This document shows positions 1 to 6,779 of a stretch of 7,969 bases of DNA, one piece after another; the stretch's first letter is position 1, and every line of letters begins with the position of its first letter. A program made the position numbers and the translations under genes. Location of the stretch: NCBI GenBank assembly GCA_018667995.1, contig JABIQT010000409.1, positions 1 through 7,969 on the forward strand. Direction: 5' to 3'. The stretch is from Candidatus Latescibacterota bacterium. Lineage in GTDB: Bacteria; JAAXHH01; JABIQT01. The notes under the pieces were generated by a model. It was not told the DNA's origin, ran no database searches, and was given only the letters and a program-made list of their open reading frames with translations.

Positions 1-1
1 A

Positions 2-1246
2 GCGGTACCTGGAATGATGGCTGGAATGGGAATGCTCTGGGAGCAGTGGGGTCGACTTCGGTGGGAAGAAATCGCGAGACCTTCACGGGACCTGCTTGAT
101 GATGGATTTCCATACGACATATCCGCATCCAATATAGAGGCGATGGCCCATGTAATTCGGCGTTTTGAGGCGACTGCGAAACATCTAATGCCCGATGGCC
201 GCATTCCACGTCCGGATGATGTCTGGCACCGGCCGGACATGGAGAAGACGCTGGAAAGGCTATCGATACATGGCTGGCGGGACTTCTATACAGGTGATAT
301 TGGACATCGAATAGCTGACTATCTACAGGATAGCGGCGGCATCCTTTCGCGTGAAGATATGGCAGCGTATGAGGCCAGGATTTCGGAGCCTTATGCGATC
401 ACATATAGAAATGCCCACGTCTATGGTCCTGTTCTATCGAACGGTTGTATCTCAAGTTTACAGATACTCAATCTGCTGAATTGCCTTGAGCCGGCCTTGC
501 CGGATACCCTTTTGTGCTGGCACCAACTCGCAGAGGTGCTTAAGCTCGCGTGGCGGGATCGCCTCAAATACGCCGGGGATCCCGATTTCGTCGACGTGCC
601 AGTGGACCGGCTATTAAGCCCAAGTTACGCTATGGGGCGTACTGAAACTTTGCGTCAATTTCCGTGGTCTATCGACCGCTTGATACCGGAAGATCCTGGT
701 GATTCTCACCATGGGACACTTCATGTTTCTGCCGCGGATGTGGACGGTAACGTCGCAGCGGTAACCATTACCCATGGGGCGACTTTCGGATCATGCGTGA
801 CGGTTCCTGGTACGGGAATCATACTCGGCCACGGTATGAGCCGTTTGGATCCGAGGCCCGGTCTTGCCAACTCAGTCGCGCCAGGCAAACGGCCACTCAA
901 TAATGTGGCTCCTATGATCATAAAGTTGCCCGACCGCGATGTAGCTACGGGAGTTCCGGGAGGACGCCGCATCATAAGTGTCGGTGCGCAACTGGCGCGT
1001 AGCATAATAGACTACGGCGCCACATCGTTTGAGGCGGCAGATGCCCCGAGGATGCATGTCCAGACTCAGGAACCTATTGAAGTGACGAACAATCTCGATC
1101 CCGATATCGTGGAGAAATTGCGAGAACTTGGCCATGATATCCAGGTTATGGAAAATGTGGGCTTTGGTGCTCACTGCGCTGAGTTCTTGAAAGATACGAA
1201 GAGCGTAAGGGCCGGAGGAAATACCTGGGCGGCCGCGGTAGATTAA
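2..1246 (+). CDS. Gamma-glutamyltranspeptidase-like Ntn-hydrolase (family T3), 5'-truncated by the window
   Basis: The frame is already open at base 2 and reads AVPGM, the conserved GGT segment before the large-subunit helices. The ATG at 14 is therefore internal and the true start lies upstream. Numbering from that ATG, the self-cleaving, nucleophilic Thr is T235 (bases 716-718) in GTLHVS, followed by DGN and TFG. Later come KRPL (292-295) and the oxyanion-hole PGG (315-317). The predicted small subunit is 176 residues, close to the usual size. Compared from memory with E. coli Ggt, the gamma-glutamyl-binding residues are changed: N411 to G255, Q430 to G274, D433 to R277, and S462/S463 to N296/N297. 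The nucleophile and the glycine pair are kept. I infer an active Ntn amidohydrolase of another specificity; oxamate amidohydrolase shows that family members can act on other amides. No signal peptide can be judged. It is followed after 43 bases by the dehydrogenase gene, probably in one transcript. Confidence 0.92.
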   Translation, partial: AVPGMMAGMGMLWEQWGRLRWEEIARPSRDLLDDGFPYDISASNIEAMAHVIRRFEATAKHLMPDGRIPRPDDVWHRPDMEKTLERLSIHGWRDFYTGDIGHRIADYLQDSGGILSREDMAAYEARISEPYAITYRNAHVYGPVLSNGCISSLQILNLLNCLEPALPDTLLCWHQLAEVLKLAWRDRLKYAGDPDFVDVPVDRLLSPSYAMGRTETLRQFPWSIDRLIPEDPGDSHHGTLHVSAADVDGNVAAVTITHGATFGSCVTVPGTGIILGHGMSRLDPRPGLANSVAPGKRPLNNVAPMIIKLPDRDVATGVPGGRRIISVGAQLARSIIDYGATSFEAADAPRMHVQTQEPIEVTNNLDPDIVEKLRELGHDIQVMENVGFGAHCAEFLKDTKSVRAGGNTWAAAVD

Positions 1247-1289
1247 ACGGACTCATGGTTACATCTGAGATTAAACGAGGAGATGTTAT

Positions 1290-2330
1290 ATGTCGGACGG
1301 TCGTCCCGAGGTCGTCGTACTTTGCCAGAGGAACATACGTGAACAATATATGCAAGATGAGGCCCTGTCGTGTCTCGAGTCATTCGCACAGTGGAGATGG
1401 ATCGACTGTCAGGATGGGCACCTGACAGAAGACGGAGATCTCATAGCCCAGATCAAATCTGCCAATGCCGTGGTGCTTGCCCCGGGGGCGCCTCAGATTT
1501 CAGGTGACATTATGGACCGTGTCTCGGGGCTTGGTTTTATCGGCGATATGGAGGGCGACCGATTCGCGCAGCGTATCGACCTCGATGCCGCCTGGGAGCG
1601 GGGGATACGTACCATTGATACGACCAACGGATCATCCTATCCCGTGTCTGAATGGGCGCTTGCCCTGATCATTATATCACTTCGGAACGCAGGAGCACAT
1701 TTTCGGAATATGATCGCTGGTCGCACACGGAAGACCGGCGACGATCCTGGGTACAAGCATGGTGACCTATATGGTAAGCGGATTGGATTGATCGGTTGCG
1801 GCCACATTGGAAGGCGCCTGATCAAGTTTCTTGAGCCGTTCCGCTGTGAGATCTTTGTTTACGATCCCTATTTACCGCGTGAAATGGCCGATGCCGTTGG
1901 TTTCACACAGACCTCATTGAAGAATGTCATGTCGGGCACTGACGCAATTGTCTGCCTCGCGCCGATTACACGCCGGACGCGTGGCATGATCGGCAAAGAG
2001 GAATTAGACTGGATTCCTGAAGGCGCCATATTCGTGAATGTGTCTCGGGGTGCCGTAGTGGATAGTGTCGCATTGATCGCTCGGCTGGAGCGCGGCGATA
2101 TCGTGGCCGGTTTGGATGTTTTTGATCCAGAACCCGTGCCGGAGGATAGCGAAATACTGAACATGCCCAACGTATTTCTAAGCCCGCACATAGCAGGCGT
2201 TACCGAGGCAAGTTATCCACGGATGTTTACGCTCATGGTCGACGAACTGCAGCGCCACTTCAGTGGCCATGAAACCCTGTTTGACCTCACACCAGGCTCG
2301 TCTGCAAACCGTCGCGGGTTGGATACATAG
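1290..2330 (+). CDS. D-isomer-specific 2-hydroxyacid dehydrogenase, NAD(P)-dependent
   Basis: 346 residues, the usual length for the family, and likely cytosolic. It should interconvert a 2-oxoacid and a D-2-hydroxyacid using NAD(P)H. The nucleotide-binding Rossmann domain sits in the middle, with GxGxxG as GCGHIG at 169-174 and an acidic strand end at YDP (191-193), which favours NAD over NADP. The catalytic residues are visible: R253 in NVSRG, E281 in DVFDPEP and H300 in SPHIAG. The ATG at 1290 is well supported by GAGGAG at 1277-1282, seven bases upstream. It follows the GGT-like gene by 43 bases with no visible terminator between them, so co-transcription is likely. A 12-bp stem-loop begins 20 bases after the stop. 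The substrate cannot be told from sequence: this family includes phosphoglycerate, glyoxylate/hydroxypyruvate and lactate dehydrogenases, and none is specifically indicated. Confidence 0.93.
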   Translation: MSDGRPEVVVLCQRNIREQYMQDEALSCLESFAQWRWIDCQDGHLTEDGDLIAQIKSANAVVLAPGAPQISGDIMDRVSGLGFIGDMEGDRFAQRIDLDAAWERGIRTIDTTNGSSYPVSEWALALIIISLRNAGAHFRNMIAGRTRKTGDDPGYKHGDLYGKRIGLIGCGHIGRRLIKFLEPFRCEIFVYDPYLPREMADAVGFTQTSLKNVMSGTDAIVCLAPITRRTRGMIGKEELDWIPEGAIFVNVSRGAVVDSVALIARLERGDIVAGLDVFDPEPVPEDSEILNMPNVFLSPHIAGVTEASYPRMFTLMVDELQRHFSGHETLFDLTPGSSANRRGLDT

Positions 2331-2349
2331 CCCAAATGTCTGAGGCCGA

Positions 2350-2380
2350 TCAGACGACTGTCGGATAAACAGTCGTCTGA
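2350..2380 (+). terminator. Perfect 12-bp stem-loop after the dehydrogenase gene (terminator-like, no U tract)
   Basis: TCAGACGACTGT (2350-2361) is the exact reverse complement of ACAGTCGTCTGA (2369-2380), with the seven-base loop CGGATAA. It starts 20 bases after the stop codon, the usual place for a terminator or a 3'-end stability hairpin. The bases after the right arm are AGAGCG, with no T run, so it is not a classical intrinsic terminator. A protein operator is the alternative, since the DNA form is a 31-bp dyad. A short competing pairing, TCTGA (2339-2343) with TCAGA (2350-2354), is also possible. Confidence 0.5.
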
Positions 2381-2500
2381 AGAGCGCATCACGCATTGTA
2401 TATGGGCAGTCCTTGTCATCTTTGTAGCGCGTCTGTCTCTGCCCGGCATGTACGATCAGTATTCGTAAGTAATTACGCTTGATTCGTGATTTCATTCCCT

Positions 2501-2506
2501 GAGGAG
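2501..2506 (+). promoter_or_regulatory. Shine-Dalgarno site that fixes the TIM-barrel gene start at 2513
   Basis: GAGGAG lies six bases before the ATG at 2513. An in-frame GTG at 2486 would add nine residues (MISFPEEFS), but the SD site would then be inside the gene and no SD precedes that GTG. The family's first beta strand begins at MKLGLMSG, which also supports 2513. Confidence 0.8.
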
Positions 2507-2512
2507 TTTTCA

Positions 2513-3295
2513 ATGAAGTTAGGATTGATGTCTGGAGACCTGGTTCCTTCGTCGGAACTTCCCACGCTGGGATTTGATGCCGTACAGATGTTCTATGGCG
2601 GGGATGACGAGGACAAGGATCCGTCTCTCGAGTCCATTGACGCGCTGCTTGGACCGGGCAACCTGGCCCTGGCAGCCATGACGCTACACAATGATCTGGT
2701 TGGCGCCGACGGTAAGATAGACAGCGATGTAGACAGAGCTATTCAGTGTGTGGAGAAGACGGCTGCCCTGGCCGGACGGTTTGGCGACAATGAGCGGCCG
2801 ATTCTGGTGTGGCATCCTTCCGGATATCCTGAGGGAGAATTCATCGATGATCATGTGATTTTTGAAGGTCTCTGTGATGCCCTGCGGGCAGTCTGTCGTG
2901 TCGCAGATAGACTCGATGTATCTATTGCCGTGGAGATAACGCGGGCAGGTAGCGTGGGCGGCGCTGAGGCCTTTCTGCGTATCAGGGATCAGGTCACCTC
3001 AGATAGGCTGGGCGTGTGCATTGACGCCGCAAATTTCGCCCCGGACCGTACACCTCTCGAACGGTCTGTCCGCATGTTACGGTCCCACATCGTTATTGCT
3101 CATGCGAAAGATTCGTCCTTTGCAGACAACGGTGAGGTCGCCGAATATGGTCCGGTAGGAACGGGAAAACTCGACTATCCGACCTACATAAAGAGCTTGG
3201 CGAAATACTGCAACGTGCCCTACCTCGTCTTTGAGTACTACAAGTCAAGAGAACAATTGCTCGAGGCCAGAGACATCGTGAAGACATGCCTCTAA
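2513..3295 (+). CDS. Sugar phosphate isomerase/epimerase-like TIM barrel (xylose isomerase-like / AP endonuclease 2 family)
   Basis: 260 residues, normal for a single-domain member. Expected to be a cytosolic, divalent-metal-dependent isomerase or epimerase acting on a sugar, inositol derivative or ketoacid. The likely metal ligands fall at the expected barrel strand ends: E141 in AVEIT, D171 in VCIDAAN, H197 in IAHAKD and E241 in VFEYY. H101 in VWHPSG lies in the substrate pocket region. The GxGxLDY element that closes the barrel is present as GTGKLDY (216-222). In many relatives a His follows the strand-6 Asp; here the segment reads DAANFA, so Asn takes that place. The gene lies 182 bases after the dehydrogenase, behind a stem-loop, and 108 bases before the nitrilase-type gene. 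It may be its own transcript or part of a larger catabolic operon. The exact substrate is not recognisable. Confidence 0.88.
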   Translation: MKLGLMSGDLVPSSELPTLGFDAVQMFYGGDDEDKDPSLESIDALLGPGNLALAAMTLHNDLVGADGKIDSDVDRAIQCVEKTAALAGRFGDNERPILVWHPSGYPEGEFIDDHVIFEGLCDALRAVCRVADRLDVSIAVEITRAGSVGGAEAFLRIRDQVTSDRLGVCIDAANFAPDRTPLERSVRMLRSHIVIAHAKDSSFADNGEVAEYGPVGTGKLDYPTYIKSLAKYCNVPYLVFEYYKSREQLLEARDIVKTCL

Positions 3296-3342
3296 AAAGA
3301 CTTAGGTCGTGGCTTCTGGTGTACGCCAGTCTGTCGCGAAAA

Positions 3343-3372
3343 TTGGCGGGGCAATGCGTCGAGAGTTATACT
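3343..3372 (+). promoter_or_regulatory. Candidate sigma70-type promoter for the nitrilase-nucleosidase-radical SAM-SDR run
   Basis: TTGGCG at 3343-3348 (4 of 6 to TTGACA) and TATACT at 3367-3372 (5 of 6 to TATAAT) are separated by 18 bases. They lie 31 bases before the ATG at 3404, in the only gap before the compact run. A short imperfect hairpin (CTGG at 3317-3320 with CCAG at 3327-3330) precedes it but is too weak to call a terminator. Such matches arise by chance often, so support is modest. Confidence 0.33.
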
Positions 3373-3403
3373 GCATGTCGACTCTGGTCTGGAGGAATGA
3401 ACT

Positions 3404-4171
3404 ATGAAGTTGAAAGTAGCGGGAGCTCAGATTGCGGTCACAGGTGATATCAATTCGAATGTGGCGGCCATCACGAGGGGGTTGGCCTACGCGGAAGGAG
3501 AGTGCGCGGACATCTTGATTACACCCGAGGGTTCTCTCAGCGGATACAGTCCTGAATTCGATCGTACGGAGGCGGAATCCGCCCTTGAGCACATAACCGC
3601 GCTGGCCGCCAAAAAACGAATCGGGCTTGCCCTGGGCACATGCTACTTCGAGAACGATGACCATTGTTATAACCAGGTGCGGTTCTACGGACCGGATGGA
3701 CAGTATCTCGGGTTCCATAGCAAGACACTGACATGCGGCACTATGACCGCCGTACCCCAGGGCGAGATCAACGACTATGCGGTAACACCTTTACGGACCT
3801 ATCAGTTTGAGGGATGCACCGTGGGTGCCCTCATCTGCAACGACATGTGGGCCAATCCCGCTTGCACACCACAGGATGATTCGCACCTTGCCCATCAACT
3901 TTCCGATATGGGAACACAGGTTCTATTCCATGCAGTAAATGGCGGTCGAGATGGCACCGAGTGGGCGGGATTAATCTGGCAGTTTCACGAATCCAACCTG
4001 CGCATTCGGGCTCGGGCAGGTAACCTCTGGGTGGTAACAGTCGACAGCGCTGAGCCGGTGAATTTGCCCTGCAGCGCTCCTTCAGGTGTGATCAATCCGG
4101 AGGGAGCCTGGGCGTGTCGCGTTCCTGATCAGGGAGAGCAGTTCTTCGCCCACTCCATTGAGATTCCCTGA
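3404..4171 (+). CDS. Carbon-nitrogen hydrolase, nitrilase superfamily (probable amidase)
   Basis: 255 residues, typical for a single-domain nitrilase-fold amidohydrolase in the cytosol. The Glu-Lys-Cys triad is complete: E42 in TPEGSLSGY, K107 in HSKTL and C145 in LICNDMW. The N-terminus (KVAGAQIAVTGD...N) matches the fold's first strand. Members hydrolyse or condense non-peptide C-N bonds: amides, N-carbamoyl compounds and rarely nitriles. The motif after the nucleophile (CNDMW) and the later FHAVNGG and SAPSGV stretches suggest a particular subfamily. I cannot name its substrate, and true nitrile hydrolysis is not indicated. The start is supported by GGAGGA at 3391-3396, seven bases before ATG. 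Its stop (4169-4171) is one base from the ATG of the nucleosidase, so the two are translationally coupled. It may act with the downstream enzymes or simply head their operon. Confidence 0.92.
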   Translation: MKLKVAGAQIAVTGDINSNVAAITRGLAYAEGECADILITPEGSLSGYSPEFDRTEAESALEHITALAAKKRIGLALGTCYFENDDHCYNQVRFYGPDGQYLGFHSKTLTCGTMTAVPQGEINDYAVTPLRTYQFEGCTVGALICNDMWANPACTPQDDSHLAHQLSDMGTQVLFHAVNGGRDGTEWAGLIWQFHESNLRIRARAGNLWVVTVDSAEPVNLPCSAPSGVINPEGAWACRVPDQGEQFFAHSIEIP

Positions 4172-4172
4172 A

Positions 4173-5030
4173 ATGTCTTCTTTTGGCACTTACATTGTCA
4201 CCGCGCTCCAGGCCGAGGCCCGTCCACTGATTTCGCATTTTGGACTCAAGCAAGATACCACATGCCATGCCCTCAGAGTCTATCGGTCAGATCGCATTAC
4301 GCTTGTGGTGAGCGGTACGGGCAAAGTGAAGTCTGCCATAGCGACAACTGGGGTGCTGCAGCCCGTTGCCGAAACTTCGCGGGCGATCGTGCTGAATTTG
4401 GGGATTTCGGGCGCGAGCAATCTGAAAGGCGATCAGGCATGCGAGATCGGTGACGGATTCCTCGTAAATCGACTCTTTGACTATTCCTCGGGCCGTAGCT
4501 ACTATCCGGATATGCTTGCTCGGTGTGAGTGCCCTGAGGCGATGCTCACCACTGTCGATCGACCACTTGATAGCAAAGATGATATCTCTGTGCCAGATGG
4601 TTTGGTCGATATGGAGGGTTCGGGGTTCTTCGAGGCCGCAGCCACATTCTGCGGTCCACATCAGATCGCTCTCTACAAGGTGGTATCGGACTTCCTTCAA
4701 GTCGAGAAATTGGATAAAGAGTGGGTGAGCGACCTCATCTCAGCGCACATTCCCCGATTAGAATCCATCTGCGACTCCTACCAGGCAATCGTTCATGAGG
4801 AATATGACGTGCTTAGCGATGAGGACCGAAACCTTCTCAGGCGTGTTCGCGACAACTTGCGACTGACAGTGTCTCAGTTCAAGATCTTGACGGAATCTGC
4901 CCGATTCTGTAAACTCGAATCCGGAAATCCACTCCCCGACCTTTCCCCCTACTTCACGGTATCGGTTTCCGGAAAACACGAAGGCAAGCAACATTTTGAG
5001 CGAATCAGAGAACGGCTCCTGGCATCGTAA
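4173..5030 (+). CDS. Nucleoside phosphorylase superfamily protein, MTA/SAH nucleosidase-like
   Basis: 285 residues from the chosen ATG. The three MTAN catalytic positions are visible: E15 in TALQAE (water activation), E148 in VDMEG (ribose contact) and D173 in VVSDF (general acid at the adenine). SGTGKV (47-52) and NLGISGA (75-81) are the family's glycine-rich core strands. The expected reaction is cleavage of adenine from 5'-methylthioadenosine, S-adenosylhomocysteine or 5'-deoxyadenosine. The last point matters because the next gene is a radical SAM enzyme, which makes 5'-deoxyadenosine. About 110 residues follow D173, where classical MTANs have only around 35; this extra part looks helical and charged. 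The ATG begins one base after the nitrilase stop with only a weak GAG (4160-4162) upstream, so coupling is likely. An in-frame TTG at 4158 is a poorer start. The 3' end overlaps the radical SAM gene by 35 bases. Other nucleoside phosphorylases or futalosine hydrolase remain alternatives. Confidence 0.85.
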   Translation: MSSFGTYIVTALQAEARPLISHFGLKQDTTCHALRVYRSDRITLVVSGTGKVKSAIATTGVLQPVAETSRAIVLNLGISGASNLKGDQACEIGDGFLVNRLFDYSSGRSYYPDMLARCECPEAMLTTVDRPLDSKDDISVPDGLVDMEGSGFFEAAATFCGPHQIALYKVVSDFLQVEKLDKEWVSDLISAHIPRLESICDSYQAIVHEEYDVLSDEDRNLLRRVRDNLRLTVSQFKILTESARFCKLESGNPLPDLSPYFTVSVSGKHEGKQHFERIRERLLAS

Positions 5031-6027
5031 CTTTTCTCACATTTACGTTGAAGATTCCGCCTATCAGTACCCCATGGCGAAATCGTTGCTGAAACGCTTC
5101 TCACAATCGACGGTGGTATCGGTCGCGAACTATAAATCCATCTTCGCGCGTCCACGACAACATTTTCAAACCCAGAAGCAGAGCTCAAACCTGATACTCG
5201 CTGTGAAAAAGGAGAATCACCTTTATCCAGGTTCCGGCCAGGTTCAGGGTTTCGGACTTGAGAACTTCTTCTACAATACGCTCACGCTCAACTGTGTGTA
5301 CAATTGTGATTATTGCTATCTCCAGGGCATGTATCCGTCTGCCAATCAGGTCGTTTTCGTGAATTCCATCGATTTTCTCGATGCCGCCAGATCGGCCATT
5401 TCTGCTCGAACTAACAAAGCGCAACCGTTGTATCTCTGTATATCATATGACACGGACTTACTCGCATTTGAGAATGTCGTGCCGTATTGTCGCGAGTGGA
5501 TTACATTCGCCTCCGAACAGACTGACCTCCTGCTGGAAATCCGAACCAAAAGCGCGTCCTATCGGAGCATAAGCGACCTACCGGTGACAGACCGTGTTAT
5601 TCTCGCGTGGACATTATCGCCAGAGATTGTGGCTTCGAAATACGAACGTGGGGCTCCACCGGTGCATCGGCGTCTTGAATCTGCCGCTTCAGCTGCCAAG
5701 AAAGGCTGGCCGGTCCGGCTCTGCTTCGATCCCGTGATCACGGTTCCAGATTGGAAATCACATTACCAGAAACTGATTGAGACTACGTTCGATGCCATAC
5801 CTTGCCGATCCGTTAGAGATGCCACAGTAGGGGTATTCCGAATGAACGCGCACTATCTGGACCGGATCCGGAAACAGCGCCAGAATAGCGATATACTGTA
5901 TTCGCGCTATGAGAAGGAGGGAGAGAATGTATCCTACTCCAAGGAGCAACGCCCGGAAATAACGTCGTATATCAGGGATTTACTCACGCGGCATCTCCCT
6001 CCAGAGAGGATTGAAGTATGGACGTAG
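4996..6027 (+). CDS. Radical SAM protein, spore photoproduct lyase (SPL)-like family
   Basis: 343 residues, about the length of B. subtilis SplB. The [4Fe-4S] cluster motif CxxxCxxC is C100, C104, C107 in NCVYNCDYCYLQ, a close match to the SPL form. Flanking family features are LILAVKK (66-72), QGMY (110-113), FVNSIDF (121-127) and the C-terminal VWT. The enzyme should cleave SAM reductively to make a 5'-deoxyadenosyl radical. The region equivalent to SPL's ACTSD hydrogen-donor segment reads CISYDTD (148-154). By my alignment the donor Cys is replaced by Y151, so true photoproduct lyase activity is doubtful. The start is TTG at 4996, with GAAGG (4980-4984) eleven bases upstream. It is the only start codon that keeps the conserved FSHIYVE near the N-terminus; the first ATG at 5074 would remove it. 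The gene overlaps the nucleosidase by 35 bases and the SDR by 10, so expression is probably coupled. Confidence 0.9.
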   Translation: MSESENGSWHRNFSHIYVEDSAYQYPMAKSLLKRFSQSTVVSVANYKSIFARPRQHFQTQKQSSNLILAVKKENHLYPGSGQVQGFGLENFFYNTLTLNCVYNCDYCYLQGMYPSANQVVFVNSIDFLDAARSAISARTNKAQPLYLCISYDTDLLAFENVVPYCREWITFASEQTDLLLEIRTKSASYRSISDLPVTDRVILAWTLSPEIVASKYERGAPPVHRRLESAASAAKKGWPVRLCFDPVITVPDWKSHYQKLIETTFDAIPCRSVRDATVGVFRMNAHYLDRIRKQRQNSDILYSRYEKEGENVSYSKEQRPEITSYIRDLLTRHLPPERIEVWT

Positions 6028-6713
6028 CCATCGTCAGCGGGGCATCGTCAGGCATAGGACTCAGCGTATCGAGAAAACTAGTAGAGATGGGGTACGAAGT
6101 CTACGGCCTCGCGCGAGATTTTGGCCGCACATCATACGAAGATGACGCTTTCCATAAAGTGGTCTGTGACATCACGGAGTCTGTACAGCTGGAAGACAAA
6201 GTGTCGAAATTACTGCGTGAGGCGGGATCGCTAAAGGTTCTCGTAAATAATGCTGGAGTGGGACACTTTGGTCCCCACGAAACGCTCAGTGTCACACAGC
6301 TGGAGCAAATGGTTCGAACGAACCTTCTGGGCCCCATGATGTTGACACGGTTATCCTTGCGGCATCTCAGAGAGTCGTGCGGCTTTGTTATAGATATCTC
6401 CTCCACAGGAGCGCTACAGCCTGGACGGCTTGGGTGTGCCTATACGGCCACAAAGGCCGGGCTTCACCAATTTGGACTCTCCCTATTTGAAGAGGTCCGA
6501 AAAAGTGGTATAAAGGTCGTAACAATCTACCCGGATATGACTCAGACGGATTTCTATAAGTCTGCGGGATTTCGCCCCCACGATGATCCGGACTGCCACC
6601 TTACGCCGGAATGTGTGGCTGATGCTGTGCAGCAGGCGCTTAGCCAGCGTGAGGGCACCGTAGTGACGCAAATTGTACTCAAACCTCAGCGTTTTCAGAT
6701 CGACCGTACCTAG
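6018..6713 (+). CDS. Short-chain dehydrogenase/reductase (classical SDR, NAD(P)-dependent)
   Basis: 231 residues, slightly short for a classical SDR but with every hallmark. The cofactor loop TGxxxGxG appears as SGASSGIG (7-14), with Ser for the first Thr. NNAG is at 77-80, N102 lies in TNLLG, and S129, Y142 and K146 form the catalytic set in DISST and AYTATK. R33 after the second strand (GLARD, 30-34) hints at NADP(H) preference, a weak inference. The start overlaps the end of the radical SAM gene in ATGGACGTAG, and AGAGGA (6005-6010), seven bases upstream and inside that gene, is a good SD. This arrangement implies co-expression at similar levels. It should oxidise or reduce a hydroxyl/keto group, possibly on the substrate or product of the radical SAM enzyme, but SDR sequences rarely reveal the substrate. 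It closes the compact run; the next gene is 324 bases away. Confidence 0.93.
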   Translation: MDVAIVSGASSGIGLSVSRKLVEMGYEVYGLARDFGRTSYEDDAFHKVVCDITESVQLEDKVSKLLREAGSLKVLVNNAGVGHFGPHETLSVTQLEQMVRTNLLGPMMLTRLSLRHLRESCGFVIDISSTGALQPGRLGCAYTATKAGLHQFGLSLFEEVRKSGIKVVTIYPDMTQTDFYKSAGFRPHDDPDCHLTPECVADAVQQALSQREGTVVTQIVLKPQRFQIDRT

Positions 6714-6779
6714 GCGGTGTGGAGTGCTGGTAGGGAAGTGCTCGTAATCGGTACCTACTTGAAACGGGACTCGAGCCAC

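Noticed and set aside
2381-2500. A sigma70 promoter before the TIM-barrel gene
   Set aside because: TATATG (2399-2404) and TACGAT (2451-2456) have no acceptable -35 element at proper spacing.
2178-2513. 111-codon reverse-strand open frame across the dehydrogenase end and the following gap
   Set aside because: Mostly antisense to the dehydrogenase, passes through the stem-loop, and has no family resemblance.
3302-3718. 138-codon reverse-strand open frame
   Set aside because: Antisense to the N-terminal part of the nitrilase-type gene, whose catalytic motifs are on the + strand.
4158-4172. TTG at 4158 as the nucleosidase start
   Set aside because: It would add five residues (MRFPE) before the ATG, has no SD and overlaps the nitrilase end; the ATG at 4173 fits the family's first strand better.
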